DNA of 64,000 nt, from contig DATNEW010000009.1 of the NCBI GenBank assembly GCA_035606695.1, positions 154,533-218,532 of the forward strand. Direction: 5' to 3'. This document shows, piece after piece, positions 57,276 through 64,000 of this stretch; the first letter of the stretch is position 1, and each line of letters opens with the position of its first letter. The notes beneath the pieces were generated by a model that was given only the letters and a program-made list of their open reading frames with translations, did not search any database and was not told the origin of the DNA. The DNA comes from Gemmatimonadaceae bacterium (GTDB taxonomy: Bacteria > Gemmatimonadota > Gemmatimonadetes > Gemmatimonadales > Gemmatimonadaceae). The position numbers and the translations under genes were made by a program.

Positions 57276-57608
57276 CGTGGTGTATGACTTTTTCGCAGAT
57301 ATTTCCGCGAACGGCTGCTACCCCGTGCTCGAAAGTTTCGTCAATTATTGCCTAAAGTCAAGATATCCACAGACCTGTGCCCCTCATCACACATTTTTGA
57401 GCGCTCGACCTCAGTTAGTGAAAACGGTCGAAAGTGCCTCAAAAGGCCTGCGAAACAAGGAGTAAAGCCCAGAAAACACCCACGTGTTTCTAGGCAAGAT
57501 GCACTCATGGAACAGTGCCCGGCTGTGGACTTACGGTGTGCCTGGCACAAATGTGAGCCGGTGCGGTCCGTTAGTAGGCTGAGCTGCAGCCAAACGCTAC
57601 TAAACGCG
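57276..57608. other. Island DNA without a credible gene
   Basis: About 330 bp. A 62-codon GTG frame (57277) lacks an RBS and recognisable features. One hairpin, AGAAAACACCCACGTGTTTCT near 57471, is visible. I see nothing else. Confidence 0.5.
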
Positions 57609-57631
57609 AAAGCCGCCCAGAAGGCGGCTTT
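57609..57631 (-). terminator. Hairpin downstream of the tRNA-like gene
   Basis: AAAGCCGCC (57609-57617) / GGCGGCTTT (57623-57631), perfect 9-bp stem. On the minus strand it ends in TTT, 18 bp after the tRNA-like 3' end. Confidence 0.65.
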
Positions 57632-57648
57632 CTTGCGCGATTGAGGTG

Positions 57649-57720
57649 TCCGCTCGCCGGGATTCGAACCCGGACCTCAGGGGTAGCAGCCTAGCGTGCT
57701 GTCCATTACACCACGAGCGG
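57649..57720 (-). tRNA. tRNA-like gene, degenerate anticodon arm
   Basis: Read on the minus strand, acceptor CCGCTCG/CGAGCGG (7 bp), D-arm GTGT..GCAC, and T-arm CCGGG-TTCGAAT-CCCGG are all perfect or near perfect. The anticodon arm CTAGG-CTGCTAC-CCCTG pairs at only three of five positions. The loop would read anticodon GCT (Ser), yet there is no long variable arm as in Ser tRNAs. No CCA is encoded. It may be a decaying tRNA, a special island tRNA or an attachment-site relic. Confidence 0.6.
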
Positions 57721-57919
57721 CCTGCGACCGATCACTACTCCGGATGCTAGCCCGGAACCAGCCGCGAGCCTCAACCTGCAAACGGGAAAGTACTCGGATA
57801 TTCCACTTAGCGCAAGCGTATCTCATCGTCGCGACGCAGCACGCTAAGGCGTTGCCTGGAAAGAAGTTGTCAGACACTTGCGGGATCTGCTGACGACGGA
57901 ATTTCCGCGAGTTATTGCG
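57721..57919. other. Gap between tRNA-like gene and XRE regulator
   Basis: 199 bp with no supported gene. Several short frames on both strands are overlapping shadows. It must contain the promoter of the tRNA-like gene. Confidence 0.45.
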
Positions 57920-58141
57920 TTACGCGTTTTCGGCGCGCCTAAGCAACTCACTCGTCCTGATTTTCAGTGCGTCCGCGATTCGCTCGATGTTGCGGAGGCT
58001 GATGTTCTTCTCGCCTCGCTCCACCGCACCCATGTATGTGCGGTGAACCCCGACCTCGTCGGCGAAGGACTCCTGAGAATATCCCGCGTCCTTTCGCAAC
58101 CTCTGTATGGTTCGACCGAGCTTCGCCTGTAACTGAGCCAT
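57920..58141 (-). CDS. XRE-family transcriptional regulator
   Basis: The 73-aa protein is a single Cro/CI helix-turn-helix: LGRTIQRLRKDAGYSQESFA, then DEVGVHRTYMGAVERGEKNI and IERIADALKIRTSELL. The size and RTYMGAVERG recognition helix match restriction-modification controller proteins, but no restriction or methylase gene is present. A near-perfect dyad lies 22-50 bp upstream of the start, suggesting autoregulation. It may control the island's genes. Confidence 0.9.
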   Translation of the reverse strand: MAQLQAKLGRTIQRLRKDAGYSQESFADEVGVHRTYMGAVERGEKNISLRNIERIADALKIRTSELLRRAENA

Positions 58142-58162
58142 GGACAGAACGCTCAGTGAACG

Positions 58163-58191
58163 CTATTTATTGATCTACAGTCAATAGATAG
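58163..58191. promoter_or_regulatory. Dyad operator upstream of the XRE gene
   Basis: CTATTTATTGA (58163-58173) and TCAATAGATAG (58181-58191) are inverted repeats with one mismatch around a 7-bp spacer. AT-rich setting, directly before the XRE start: the usual place for an autoregulatory site. Confidence 0.6.
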
Positions 58192-58389
58192 ACACTCTTT
58201 AAATAGCATGCGCCGCGGTGCCATGAGAACACCGCAGCTCTGACGCCATGCATACGTCAGGGTTAGGCGCAGTCGGGGCGACCAACTACACTCGTGTGTC
58301 ACTCGCATCGTTCCCGAGGTCACATCGTAACCCGCGACTCCCTGCCAGAACGCGGGTCGGGCTATACGCGAGAGCATTTCGACCGAGCT

Positions 58390-58614
58390 ATGGCGAGAAT
58401 ATCACGCAAACGCTCGCTAGAAGACGAGAGCGCGCTCTTCGAGAATTACATGCGCGTAATGGCCAAGGCGTTCGCACGACGGCTATCGCGAGAGTTGGCG
58501 AACCGAGCCGTCTCAAACGCGACGGTGGATTCCATTGCCGTCGCGGACGTCGACCTGATAATGCCGCCCAAGATCGTCAAGCCGAGACGGAAGAAAGGCT
58601 CGTCACGAGGGTAG
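58390..58614 (+). CDS. Small basic hypothetical protein
   Basis: From ATG 58390 (MARISRKRSLEDESALFENY) the frame gives 74 aa with an amphipathic helix (FENYMRVMAKAFARRLSREL) and a basic tail KPRRKKGSSRG. No domain is recognised and the RBS is weak. The frame is also open upstream to 58294. It diverges from the XRE gene and ends 110 bp before the island's right edge. Real gene status is uncertain. Confidence 0.4.
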   Translation: MARISRKRSLEDESALFENYMRVMAKAFARRLSRELANRAVSNATVDSIAVADVDLIMPPKIVKPRRKKGSSRG

Positions 58615-59020
58615 CGAACCGCGGATGTTGTTCCTGTGAGCAATCCGACGCCATCGCAACTCTCGGCGTGTGGGTTCCCGGATTACTCGATCCAACCTTT
58701 CCGTATGGTCCGACAATCTTTTCCTGAAACACCATCGCGATCCGCTCGCCGCGAATGGCGCGCATGGCCTTTTCGCTGATCGTGGTCAGATCCTCGCCGC
58801 CGAACTCCATCTTGCTTCCGGGCTCGATCCGGCCAGGCGGTCGAACCAGGCGCATCAGCGAGAGGGCGGTCACGGACTTGCCGCACCCGGACTCGCCGAC
58901 GAGCCCGACCGTTTCGGCCGCGCCGATGTCGAAGCTGACGCCGTCCACCGATTTGGCGACCCCGCCTTCCGTGTAGAAATAGGTGCGCAGATCGCGAACG
59001 CTCAGCAGCGGGTCAGGCAT
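58577..59020 (-). pseudogene. Truncated 5' fragment of dppD
   Basis: Residues 1-100 match oligopeptide ABC ATPases ([37 protein letters not shown]) and stop being homologous exactly after MVFQE at 58721. The tail KIVGPYGKVGSSNPG is read-through into island DNA. Signature and Walker B are missing, so it cannot be an active ATPase. By my hand count it is about 70% identical in protein to the 5' part of the intact dppD. It lies behind dppC with a REP element between, the expected place of the original dppD. Confidence 0.85.
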
Positions 59021-59049
59021 GATCTCCTTTACTCATTTGGCGCCCGGGT

Positions 59050-59170
59050 GTCATCTCGAGCGAAGGCGCGGAGCGCCGGAGTCGAGGGACCCCCTTCTCA
59101 GCGGAGCATTGCATACGGCTCCTCCGTCGGGACGGGGGTCCCTCGACTCACTCCGCTTGCTCGGGATGAC
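59050..59170. repeat. REP-like palindrome between dppC and the dppD remnant
   Basis: GTCATCTCGAGC at the left and GCTCGGGATGAC at the right, with inner GTCGAGGGACCCCC (59081) and GGGGGTCCCTCGAC (59147). Close to the lemA-metG copy. Confidence 0.75.
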
Positions 59171-59186
59171 AATCGATAACCGTGCT

Positions 59187-60068
59187 TCACGCTTCCTTGG
59201 CATTCGGCAACGCCCGGGCCACGTGAACCTGCCGAGGATCGAGGACGTCGCGCAAGGCGTCGCCGAGCACGTTGAACGCCAGCACCGTCACCACGATCGC
59301 GACGCCCGGGAAGAACACCGCCCACCAGTTCCCCGCGTAGAAGTCGACCGCGTCGAGAAAGATCGAGCCCCAGCTCGCCGTCGGCTCGTGCGCGCCGACG
59401 CCCAGAAACGACAATCCTGCTTCCAGCGTGATGACGTTGCCGACACCGAGCGTCGCGGCGACGATCACCGGCGACAACACGTTCGGCAGCACGTGACGCA
59501 GAATGATCTCGCGATTCGACGCGCCAAGCGCCCGCGCCGCCTCCACGTACGGCTCGCCGCGCGTCGCCAATGTCTCGGCGCGCACGAGTCGCGAGACGCC
59601 GAACCAGCCCGTCGCGCCGAGCAGAAGGATCAGCCCCGTCAGCGGCACGGGGGTGAATAGCGTGAGCACGGCGACCAGCAGCAACACGCGCGGAATGGAG
59701 AGGAATGCGTCGAGCAGCCGCATCAGCACGGTATCGACACGGCCGCCGAGATAGCCGGCCGTGACGCCAACCGCGGTGCCAAGTGTGATCGAAAGAATCA
59801 CCGCGAGCACGGAGACCGCGAGCGAGATGCGCGCGCCGCACAGCACGCGCGCGAACAGATCGCGGCTGTATTGATCGGTGCCGAGCCAGTGCGACCACGA
59901 CGGCGGCTGGTTCTTCATCCGAATGATGTCGAGCTGCGCGTTGCACGGGTACGGCACGAGCATCGGGCCGACGATCGCGGCGACGATGAGCAGCGCGATG
60001 ACCGCGAGCGCCCATCGCGCCGAGCGATGCGTGAACAGCCGATGCCATCGAGAGCGGTCGTTGCCCAC
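59187..60068 (-). CDS. dppC: Oligopeptide ABC transporter permease
   Basis: The 293-aa inner-membrane protein has an N-terminal helix (WALAVIALLIVAAIVGPMLV) and five further helices. The EAA coupling loop is VEAARALGASNREIILRHVL. It follows dppB by 3 bp. With DppB it forms the peptide channel; DppD and DppF are the ATPases. Confidence 0.93.
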   Translation of the reverse strand: MGNDRSRWHRLFTHRSARWALAVIALLIVAAIVGPMLVPYPCNAQLDIIRMKNQPPSWSHWLGTDQYSRDLFARVLCGARISLAVSVLAVILSITLGTAVGVTAGYLGGRVDTVLMRLLDAFLSIPRVLLLVAVLTLFTPVPLTGLILLLGATGWFGVSRLVRAETLATRGEPYVEAARALGASNREIILRHVLPNVLSPVIVAATLGVGNVITLEAGLSFLGVGAHEPTASWGSIFLDAVDFYAGNWWAVFFPGVAIVVTVLAFNVLGDALRDVLDPRQVHVARALPNAKEA

Positions 60069-60071
60069 GCG

Positions 60072-61145
60072 CTACTCCCGCACCCGCGGATCGATCGCCA
60101 TTTGCAGCAGATCGGCCGCGAGGTTTCCGATGACCACCATCACCGATCCGACGATCACGGTCGCGGTCACGAGATCGTAGTCGCGTCCGGCGATCGCGCC
60201 CGTGGCGAGCAAGCCCATGCCGGGCCAGCCGAACACCTTCTCGACGAACACCGCGCCGCCGAGCAGGGCGGGGAAGAACAGTCCGGCGAGCGTGATCATC
60301 GGCGTCAGCGCGGTGCGGAGCGCGTGGCGCATGAGGATGGTGCGTTCCGGAACTCCTTTCGCCCGCGCCGTGCGAATGTAGTCCGACGGCAGAATCTCGA
60401 GCATGGCCGAACGCTGGTAGCGCGCGATCGCGGCGACGGTGAGCAGCGTGAGCGAGCCGACGGGCAATATGAGATGTCTAATGCGGTCCCACGCCGCCTG
60501 ACTCGGCGACATGAAATCGTGCATCGCGTCGACGATGCCGCCGCTCGGCAGCACCGGCCACCAGAAGGTGAAGATGAGGAGCGCCATCAGCGCTCCCCAG
60601 AAGTCCGGCAGGGAGTAGAAGACAACGAGCACACCGCTCGAGATGCGATCGAACCAGCTGCCGCGCCGCGCGGCTTGCACGGCGCCGACGAGCATGCCGA
60701 TCGCGAAGCTCAAGCCGAGCGACAGCATGGTGAGCAGCAGCGTGCGGGGAACGGCGATGGACAATGCCTCGGCGACGGACGACCGCATGCCGAACGAGTA
60801 GCCGAACTGGCCGTGCAGCACGCTGATCACGTAACGCGCGTATTGCTCGACGAGCGGCCGGTTGTAGCCGAACTGGTCGCGCCAATGGTTGCGCACGGCG
60901 AGCGAGATGTTGCTCGACTCGTACGAGAAAGGATCGCCCGGCGCGGAGCGGATGACGAAGAAGCTGATCGTCGTGACGAGGAACACGACGATCAGCGACT
61001 GGAGCAACCGCGCGGCGAGCTGCCGCCGCAGGGAGTGCGGTTTCAGGGGCGTTACGGGTTTTACGGGTTCGGCTGCGACAGCCCGATTCGATCGCGATCG
61101 ATGCGCTTGTCGGCCGGAATCGACCAATCCGACAGATTCAGCCAC
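60072..61145 (-). CDS. dppB: Oligopeptide ABC transporter permease
   Basis: The 357-aa frame starts at ATG 61145 and overlaps the end of the binding-protein gene by 85 bp. The conserved part begins at LRRQLAARLLQSLIVVFLV, so a shorter start inside is possible, though no ATG or GTG is obvious there. Six membrane helices; APGDPFSYES and the EAA loop YIRTARAKGVPERTILMRHA are standard. Confidence 0.9.
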   Translation of the reverse strand: MAESVGLVDSGRQAHRSRSNRAVAAEPVKPVTPLKPHSLRRQLAARLLQSLIVVFLVTTISFFVIRSAPGDPFSYESSNISLAVRNHWRDQFGYNRPLVEQYARYVISVLHGQFGYSFGMRSSVAEALSIAVPRTLLLTMLSLGLSFAIGMLVGAVQAARRGSWFDRISSGVLVVFYSLPDFWGALMALLIFTFWWPVLPSGGIVDAMHDFMSPSQAAWDRIRHLILPVGSLTLLTVAAIARYQRSAMLEILPSDYIRTARAKGVPERTILMRHALRTALTPMITLAGLFFPALLGGAVFVEKVFGWPGMGLLATGAIAGRDYDLVTATVIVGSVMVVIGNLAADLLQMAIDPRVRE

Positions 61146-62749
61146 CAGCCGATTGGGCTGATTGGTCTCGCGGGCTCGATCCGGCGGTTCATACCGTTGA
61201 TCAAGGTGACGTCGTACAACCAGATGGCGGGGGCATCGTCAGCGATTTGCTGAAACGCGCGCGACGAATACGACTTCGACTTGGCCGGGTCGAACGACGC
61301 CGACGCGCTGTCGAGCAGCGCATCCACCGTGCGATTGGAGTAGTGCATCCAGTTGCTGCTGCCGATCGACTTCGTGCCCCACGACTGCAACGCGCCGCCG
61401 ACGTCCGGATCCGGATTGAACGTTCCGAGTACCGCATCGAAGTCGCCGCCGTTGAGCCGGCTGATGAACGTTCCCGCGTCCACGGCGTCGATGTCGGCCT
61501 GCGCCCCGATGCGCTTGAGCGCGTCCTGGAGCAGCACCGAGTAGCGCCTCCGGAAGAGGCTCGTCGTCGTCGACAGTATAGTAAACTTTAATGGCACGCC
61601 GTTCTTCACGCGAAGGCCATTCGGGCCCATGCGCCATCCCGCCGAATCGAGCAGCGCGCTCGCCGCCGCCGCGTCGAACGGCGGTAGTTTGAGATTTGAA
61701 TCGGCGTATGCGACCGCGGCCGGGAACGGCCCGTATCCGATGTTGGTCGCGGACGGACCAAAGACGTTGTTCAACATCGCTTTCCGGTCGACGGCCATCG
61801 AGAGCGCGCGGCGCACGCGAACATCGCCGAAGAAAGTATTGGTTCCGCTCTTGGCCTTCGGCGGGAAGAGATTGAAGCCGAGCCACGCGTAGCCGATCGT
61901 GGGGAAATCGATCCGCCGCGCGACCTTGCTGCTGTCGAGCTTATCCGACTGGTCCACCGGAAACGCCTGCATGAAATCCGATTGGCCGGTCAGGACCTGC
62001 GCCATGCCCGCGTTCGCGTCCGCGATGGGCGTGATGACGATGCGATCGAGCTTCGGACGACCGCGATAGTTCGCGGTGTCGGCGACGAGATCCATTCGGA
62101 CGCCCGGCTGCCACTTCGCTAACCGAAACCGGCCGCTTCCCACGAGCTGTTTCGTTTGTGGCGACGTATGCAGCTGCTCGAGCGGAATCGAACCGTAGAC
62201 GTGCTCGGGCAGGATCATGATTTGATACACGAAGTCGTAAAATTCCGTCGGCGTGTGCTTCTTGTACCACACGACGGCGGTCGCCGAGTCGCGCACCTGC
62301 ACCGAGTCGATGTTGGTCAACAAGGGAACCGTCACGGCGCCGGCCTTTGGATCGCTGTGGACCTTGAACGAATACTTCACGTCGGACGCGGTCACCGGCT
62401 TCCCGTCGTGCCACCGGGCGCGAGGATCGAGATGAAACGCGATCGACATCGAATCCTTGGCCCAGTCCCAACTCTTCGCGAGACGCGGGTCGAATGCCTT
62501 GTCTCCGACCGTCCCCAGGGTCGCGTTGATTTGCGCGAGGCGGTCGAAGACGAGATCGGCGACCATGCGGCCGTTCTGGTCTTCGATGTATGGCGGAAAC
62601 GCGTCCGAGACGTCGCCAATCTGGGCGTAGATGAAGGTGCCGCCGTACGCGCCCGCGGAGCCACCCGTCGCGGATTCCTTCGACGAGCATGCAGAGCATG
62701 CGGCGAGAGCGACAACCGAAGTGGTGAGCAGCAGAGCGTGTGTGCGCAT
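61061..62749 (-). CDS. dppA: Oligopeptide-binding lipoprotein (SBP family 5)
   Basis: The 562-aa periplasmic receptor has a lipoprotein signal (LLLTTSVVALAACSAC). Family 5 signature regions follow: LAKSWDWAKDSMSIAFHLDP, ARWHDGKPVTASDVKYSF, FFGDVRVRRALSMAVDRKAM, and a C-terminal lobe with ADIDAVDAGTFISRLNGGDF. It is first in dppABC. The specific peptide range cannot be read from sequence. Confidence 0.9.
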   Translation of the reverse strand: MRTHALLLTTSVVALAACSACSSKESATGGSAGAYGGTFIYAQIGDVSDAFPPYIEDQNGRMVADLVFDRLAQINATLGTVGDKAFDPRLAKSWDWAKDSMSIAFHLDPRARWHDGKPVTASDVKYSFKVHSDPKAGAVTVPLLTNIDSVQVRDSATAVVWYKKHTPTEFYDFVYQIMILPEHVYGSIPLEQLHTSPQTKQLVGSGRFRLAKWQPGVRMDLVADTANYRGRPKLDRIVITPIADANAGMAQVLTGQSDFMQAFPVDQSDKLDSSKVARRIDFPTIGYAWLGFNLFPPKAKSGTNTFFGDVRVRRALSMAVDRKAMLNNVFGPSATNIGYGPFPAAVAYADSNLKLPPFDAAAASALLDSAGWRMGPNGLRVKNGVPLKFTILSTTTSLFRRRYSVLLQDALKRIGAQADIDAVDAGTFISRLNGGDFDAVLGTFNPDPDVGGALQSWGTKSIGSSNWMHYSNRTVDALLDSASASFDPAKSKSYSSRAFQQIADDAPAIWLYDVTLINGMNRRIEPARPISPIGWWLNLSDWSIPADKRIDRDRIGLSQPNP

Positions 62750-62804
62750 GGGCGTTGGTTGGAACGGTGGGAGGAGTGCGAGTTCGTTGGACGACCCAAT
62801 CCAA

Positions 62805-63611
62805 CTAGCGTCGCCAGGTCCAGCCTTCGTCTAAGTATCGGACGACGAGAGCCACGGCTCGGGCACGGAGTGCGTCGTCGACGGCAAGGGGTGTCACGTG
62901 CAGGTCCTCGAGGGCGCGAACGCTCATCTCGAGCGCGGCGGCGACCTCAGACGACGACGGCACGCGGCCCATGGCCTCTCTCAAGGTGGCCGGTGCCGGA
63001 ATGTCACGATGCGCTCCGGTCGTCAGCGCCGCCAAGTCGCTCTGGTCGTCCTCCAGCAGAATCGAGCCGTGCTGCAGCAGCGCATCGTCGGCGCGCCATT
63101 GTGCGCTGCCCGCCAGCTTGCGGCCGCCGAGCATCAACTCGCCGGCCGATGGCGCATCGAAGCATGGAGCGATGCCTGGTGCCGCGGCGCGTGCGGCGGG
63201 CGCGGCGACTTGGGCGCCGACTCCGAGGGAGCGGAGGCCATGCATCAGAAGCGCGTTGATGCGTTCGTACGACTCGCGAAGATCGCCGGCATGCGCCGCG
63301 GGCGCCGTGACGCTGTAGGTGATCTCGCGGTGGTGCAGGATGGCGCGTCCTCCCGTTGGCCGCCGGACGACGTCGTACTTCCGGCGGCGAATCTCATCAA
63401 GGTCATAGCGGCCGAGCGCGGTCTGGTTGCGCCCCAGCGACAGGGTCGGGCTGGACCAGGCATAAATGCGAAGGACCCACTCTCCGGTTTCGCGGGCGCG
63501 TTCCATGAGCGCTTCATCGAGCGCCATATTCTCGGCGCCAGTGGCCGGGGGAGTGAGGAGGGTGCGCCAGGGGGGCATGGGGGGGCGGGGCGTGGTGAAA
63601 AGGCGTGTCAT
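62805..63611 (-). CDS. Octanoyltransferase LipM/LplA-like protein
   Basis: The 268-aa protein has the biotin/lipoate ligase fold: WSSPTLSLGRNQ, VVRRPTGGRAILHHREITYS and LGGRKLAGSAQ with K165. The cysteine C150 in PCFDAPSAGELM matches the acyl-thioester cysteine of LipM, not of LplA ligases. LipM transfers octanoate from acyl-carrier protein to lipoyl domains or GcvH. The ATG at 63611 lies in the end of a REP-like element; ATG 63578 is an alternative start. Confidence 0.8.
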   Translation of the reverse strand: MTRLFTTPRPPMPPWRTLLTPPATGAENMALDEALMERARETGEWVLRIYAWSSPTLSLGRNQTALGRYDLDEIRRRKYDVVRRPTGGRAILHHREITYSVTAPAAHAGDLRESYERINALLMHGLRSLGVGAQVAAPAARAAAPGIAPCFDAPSAGELMLGGRKLAGSAQWRADDALLQHGSILLEDDQSDLAALTTGAHRDIPAPATLREAMGRVPSSSEVAAALEMSVRALEDLHVTPLAVDDALRARAVALVVRYLDEGWTWRR

Positions 63612-63710
63612 TCCGAGCGGAGCGAGGAATCTGCTGTCACGGTAGAGGGGCGTGCCGCTCTATCGGGACGAAAGATTCCTCGCCTGCGCTGCGCTTCGGC
63701 TCGGAATGAC
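63607..63710. repeat. REP-like palindrome at the lipM-like start
   Basis: GTCATTCCGAGCGGAGCGAGGAATC at the left; GATTCCTCGC and CTCGGAATGAC at the right. The core CTGTCACGGTAGAG is close to the atpC copy (GCGTCACGGTAGAG). Confidence 0.8.
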
Positions 63711-63771
63711 AAATGTGTATCCGACTACCACTCGCCCGCTCGTCTTCTGTCGTCGTTTTCATTCGCTGTTT

Positions 63772-63862
63772 CGGTTCGCCGTCTCGGTTCGCCGTCTCGG
63801 TTCGCCGTTTCGGTTCGCCGTTTCGGTTCGCCGTTTCGGTTCGCCGTTTCGGTTCGCCGTTC
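63772..63862. repeat. 13-bp tandem repeat, about seven units
   Basis: Unit CGGTTCGCCGTTT; the first two units have CT in place of TT near the end. It lies directly past the stop of the partial gene at 63865. Confidence 0.9.
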
Positions 63863-63864
63863 CA

Positions 63865-64000
63865 TCAATAGAGATCCATCGTCATCCTCAGCCCTCCCCC
63901 CGGCTGTCTTTTCCAGATGACAACGAACTCGACGACACTCGTGCGCTCCTGCCCACTCGCATCGGCCGTGACGAGATGTGATCGCCCCGTCTGATACGCG
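63865..64000 (-). CDS. SnoaL/DUF4440-like protein, C-terminal end (gene continues beyond window)
   Basis: A minus-strand frame, open to the window edge, ends at the TGA complement 63865-63867 and encodes 44 residues. It reads HLVTADASGQERTSVVEF and then VIWKRQPGGGLRMTMDLY, the closing strands of SnoaL-like/DUF4440 proteins, cone-shaped folds used as binding or catalytic domains. The assignment rests on this short tail only. Confidence 0.5.
   Translation of the reverse strand, partial: AYQTGRSHLVTADASGQERTSVVEFVVIWKRQPGGGLRMTMDLY

Larger units (their letters stand above)
53148..58726. mobile_element. Defence-carrying island inserted in dppD
   Basis: Roughly 5.6 kb of lower-G+C DNA inside dppD. 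Both ends lie in the codons for the VFQE motif: TCCTGgAA at 53148 and TCCTGaAA at 58722 on the plus strand share TCCTG. The left end carries a replacement dppD 5' part; the right end abuts the displaced 5' part. Contents: OLD nuclease and UvrD-like helicase pair, 19-bp dyad repeats, tRNA-like gene, XRE regulator and a small ORF. No integrase or transposase gene is seen, so the mechanism is open. Confidence 0.65.

Noticed and set aside
57277..57465. 62-aa plus-strand ORF in the island
   Set aside because: GTG start without an RBS, no recognisable features, and it begins inside a hairpin.
58577..58720. C-terminal part of the short dppD-like ORF as real protein
   Set aside because: The sequence after VFQE has no ABC homology and is read-through into island DNA.
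53148..58726. Island as an IS-type transposon
   Set aside because: No transposase, no terminal inverted repeats that I can see, and the ends coincide with a gene-restoring junction instead.

Overview
The window is 64 kb of a high-G+C (roughly two-thirds G+C by eye) Gram-negative bacterial chromosome. Gene content points to Gemmatimonadota or a close relative: Kdo transferase and outer-membrane barrel proteins, barrel-less CarboxypepD_reg/TonB-plug proteins, many lipoproteins, RicT next to MetG, and a PDH plus lipoate block. The phylum is an inference from content and style; no rRNA or marker phylogeny is available here.

Layout. 1-2640: sigma factor 3' end, MlaF-type ATPase, NUDIX hydrolase, AraC-type regulator. 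2656-2941 and 12379-12657: two copies of a nested palindrome of about 280 bp, each between convergent genes. 3601-7811: F1 ATP synthase operon atpAGDC without Fo or delta genes, behind a CRP/FNR-like dyad. 8024-12361: TonB-plug-type proteins, an outer-membrane protein, a receiver and an EAL phosphodiesterase. 12683-17831: WaaA, DsbA-like lipoprotein, ExbB-like protein, TPM protein, nucleotidyltransferase, LemA. 17921-29063: metG-ricT, accA-dnaE, a peptidase, a DGPF protein and a UvrD helicase. 29764-32910: a large Ig-like lipoprotein behind a long leader. 33080-41462: lipB, lpdA, pdhC, pdhB, pdhA and lipA, a lipoate/pyruvate dehydrogenase block. 41614-49660: assorted metabolic and envelope genes. 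49738-62749: POT peptide transporter and dppABCDF oligopeptide ABC transporter, split by a lower-G+C island. 62805-63611: LipM-like octanoyltransferase. 63865-64000: 3' end of a SnoaL-like gene.

The most interesting region is 53148-58726. A roughly 5.6-kb island sits inside dppD. It carries a divergent replacement 5' end that keeps one dppD reading frame intact and leaves the old 5' end stranded as a 100-codon remnant next to dppC. Cargo: a Gabija-type defence pair (OLD-family nuclease plus UvrD-like helicase), thirteen 19-bp dyad repeats in ordered variant blocks, a degenerate tRNA-like gene, and an XRE regulator with a dyad operator. No recombinase gene is visible.

A second theme is inverted-repeat DNA between genes. 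Three unrelated families occur: the 280-bp nested palindrome, REP-like TCATTCCGAGC elements, and arrays of 7-8 bp units with a CGCC core, often as inverted pairs around a terminator hairpin. Many convergent gene junctions are filled by one of these or by a canonical terminator.
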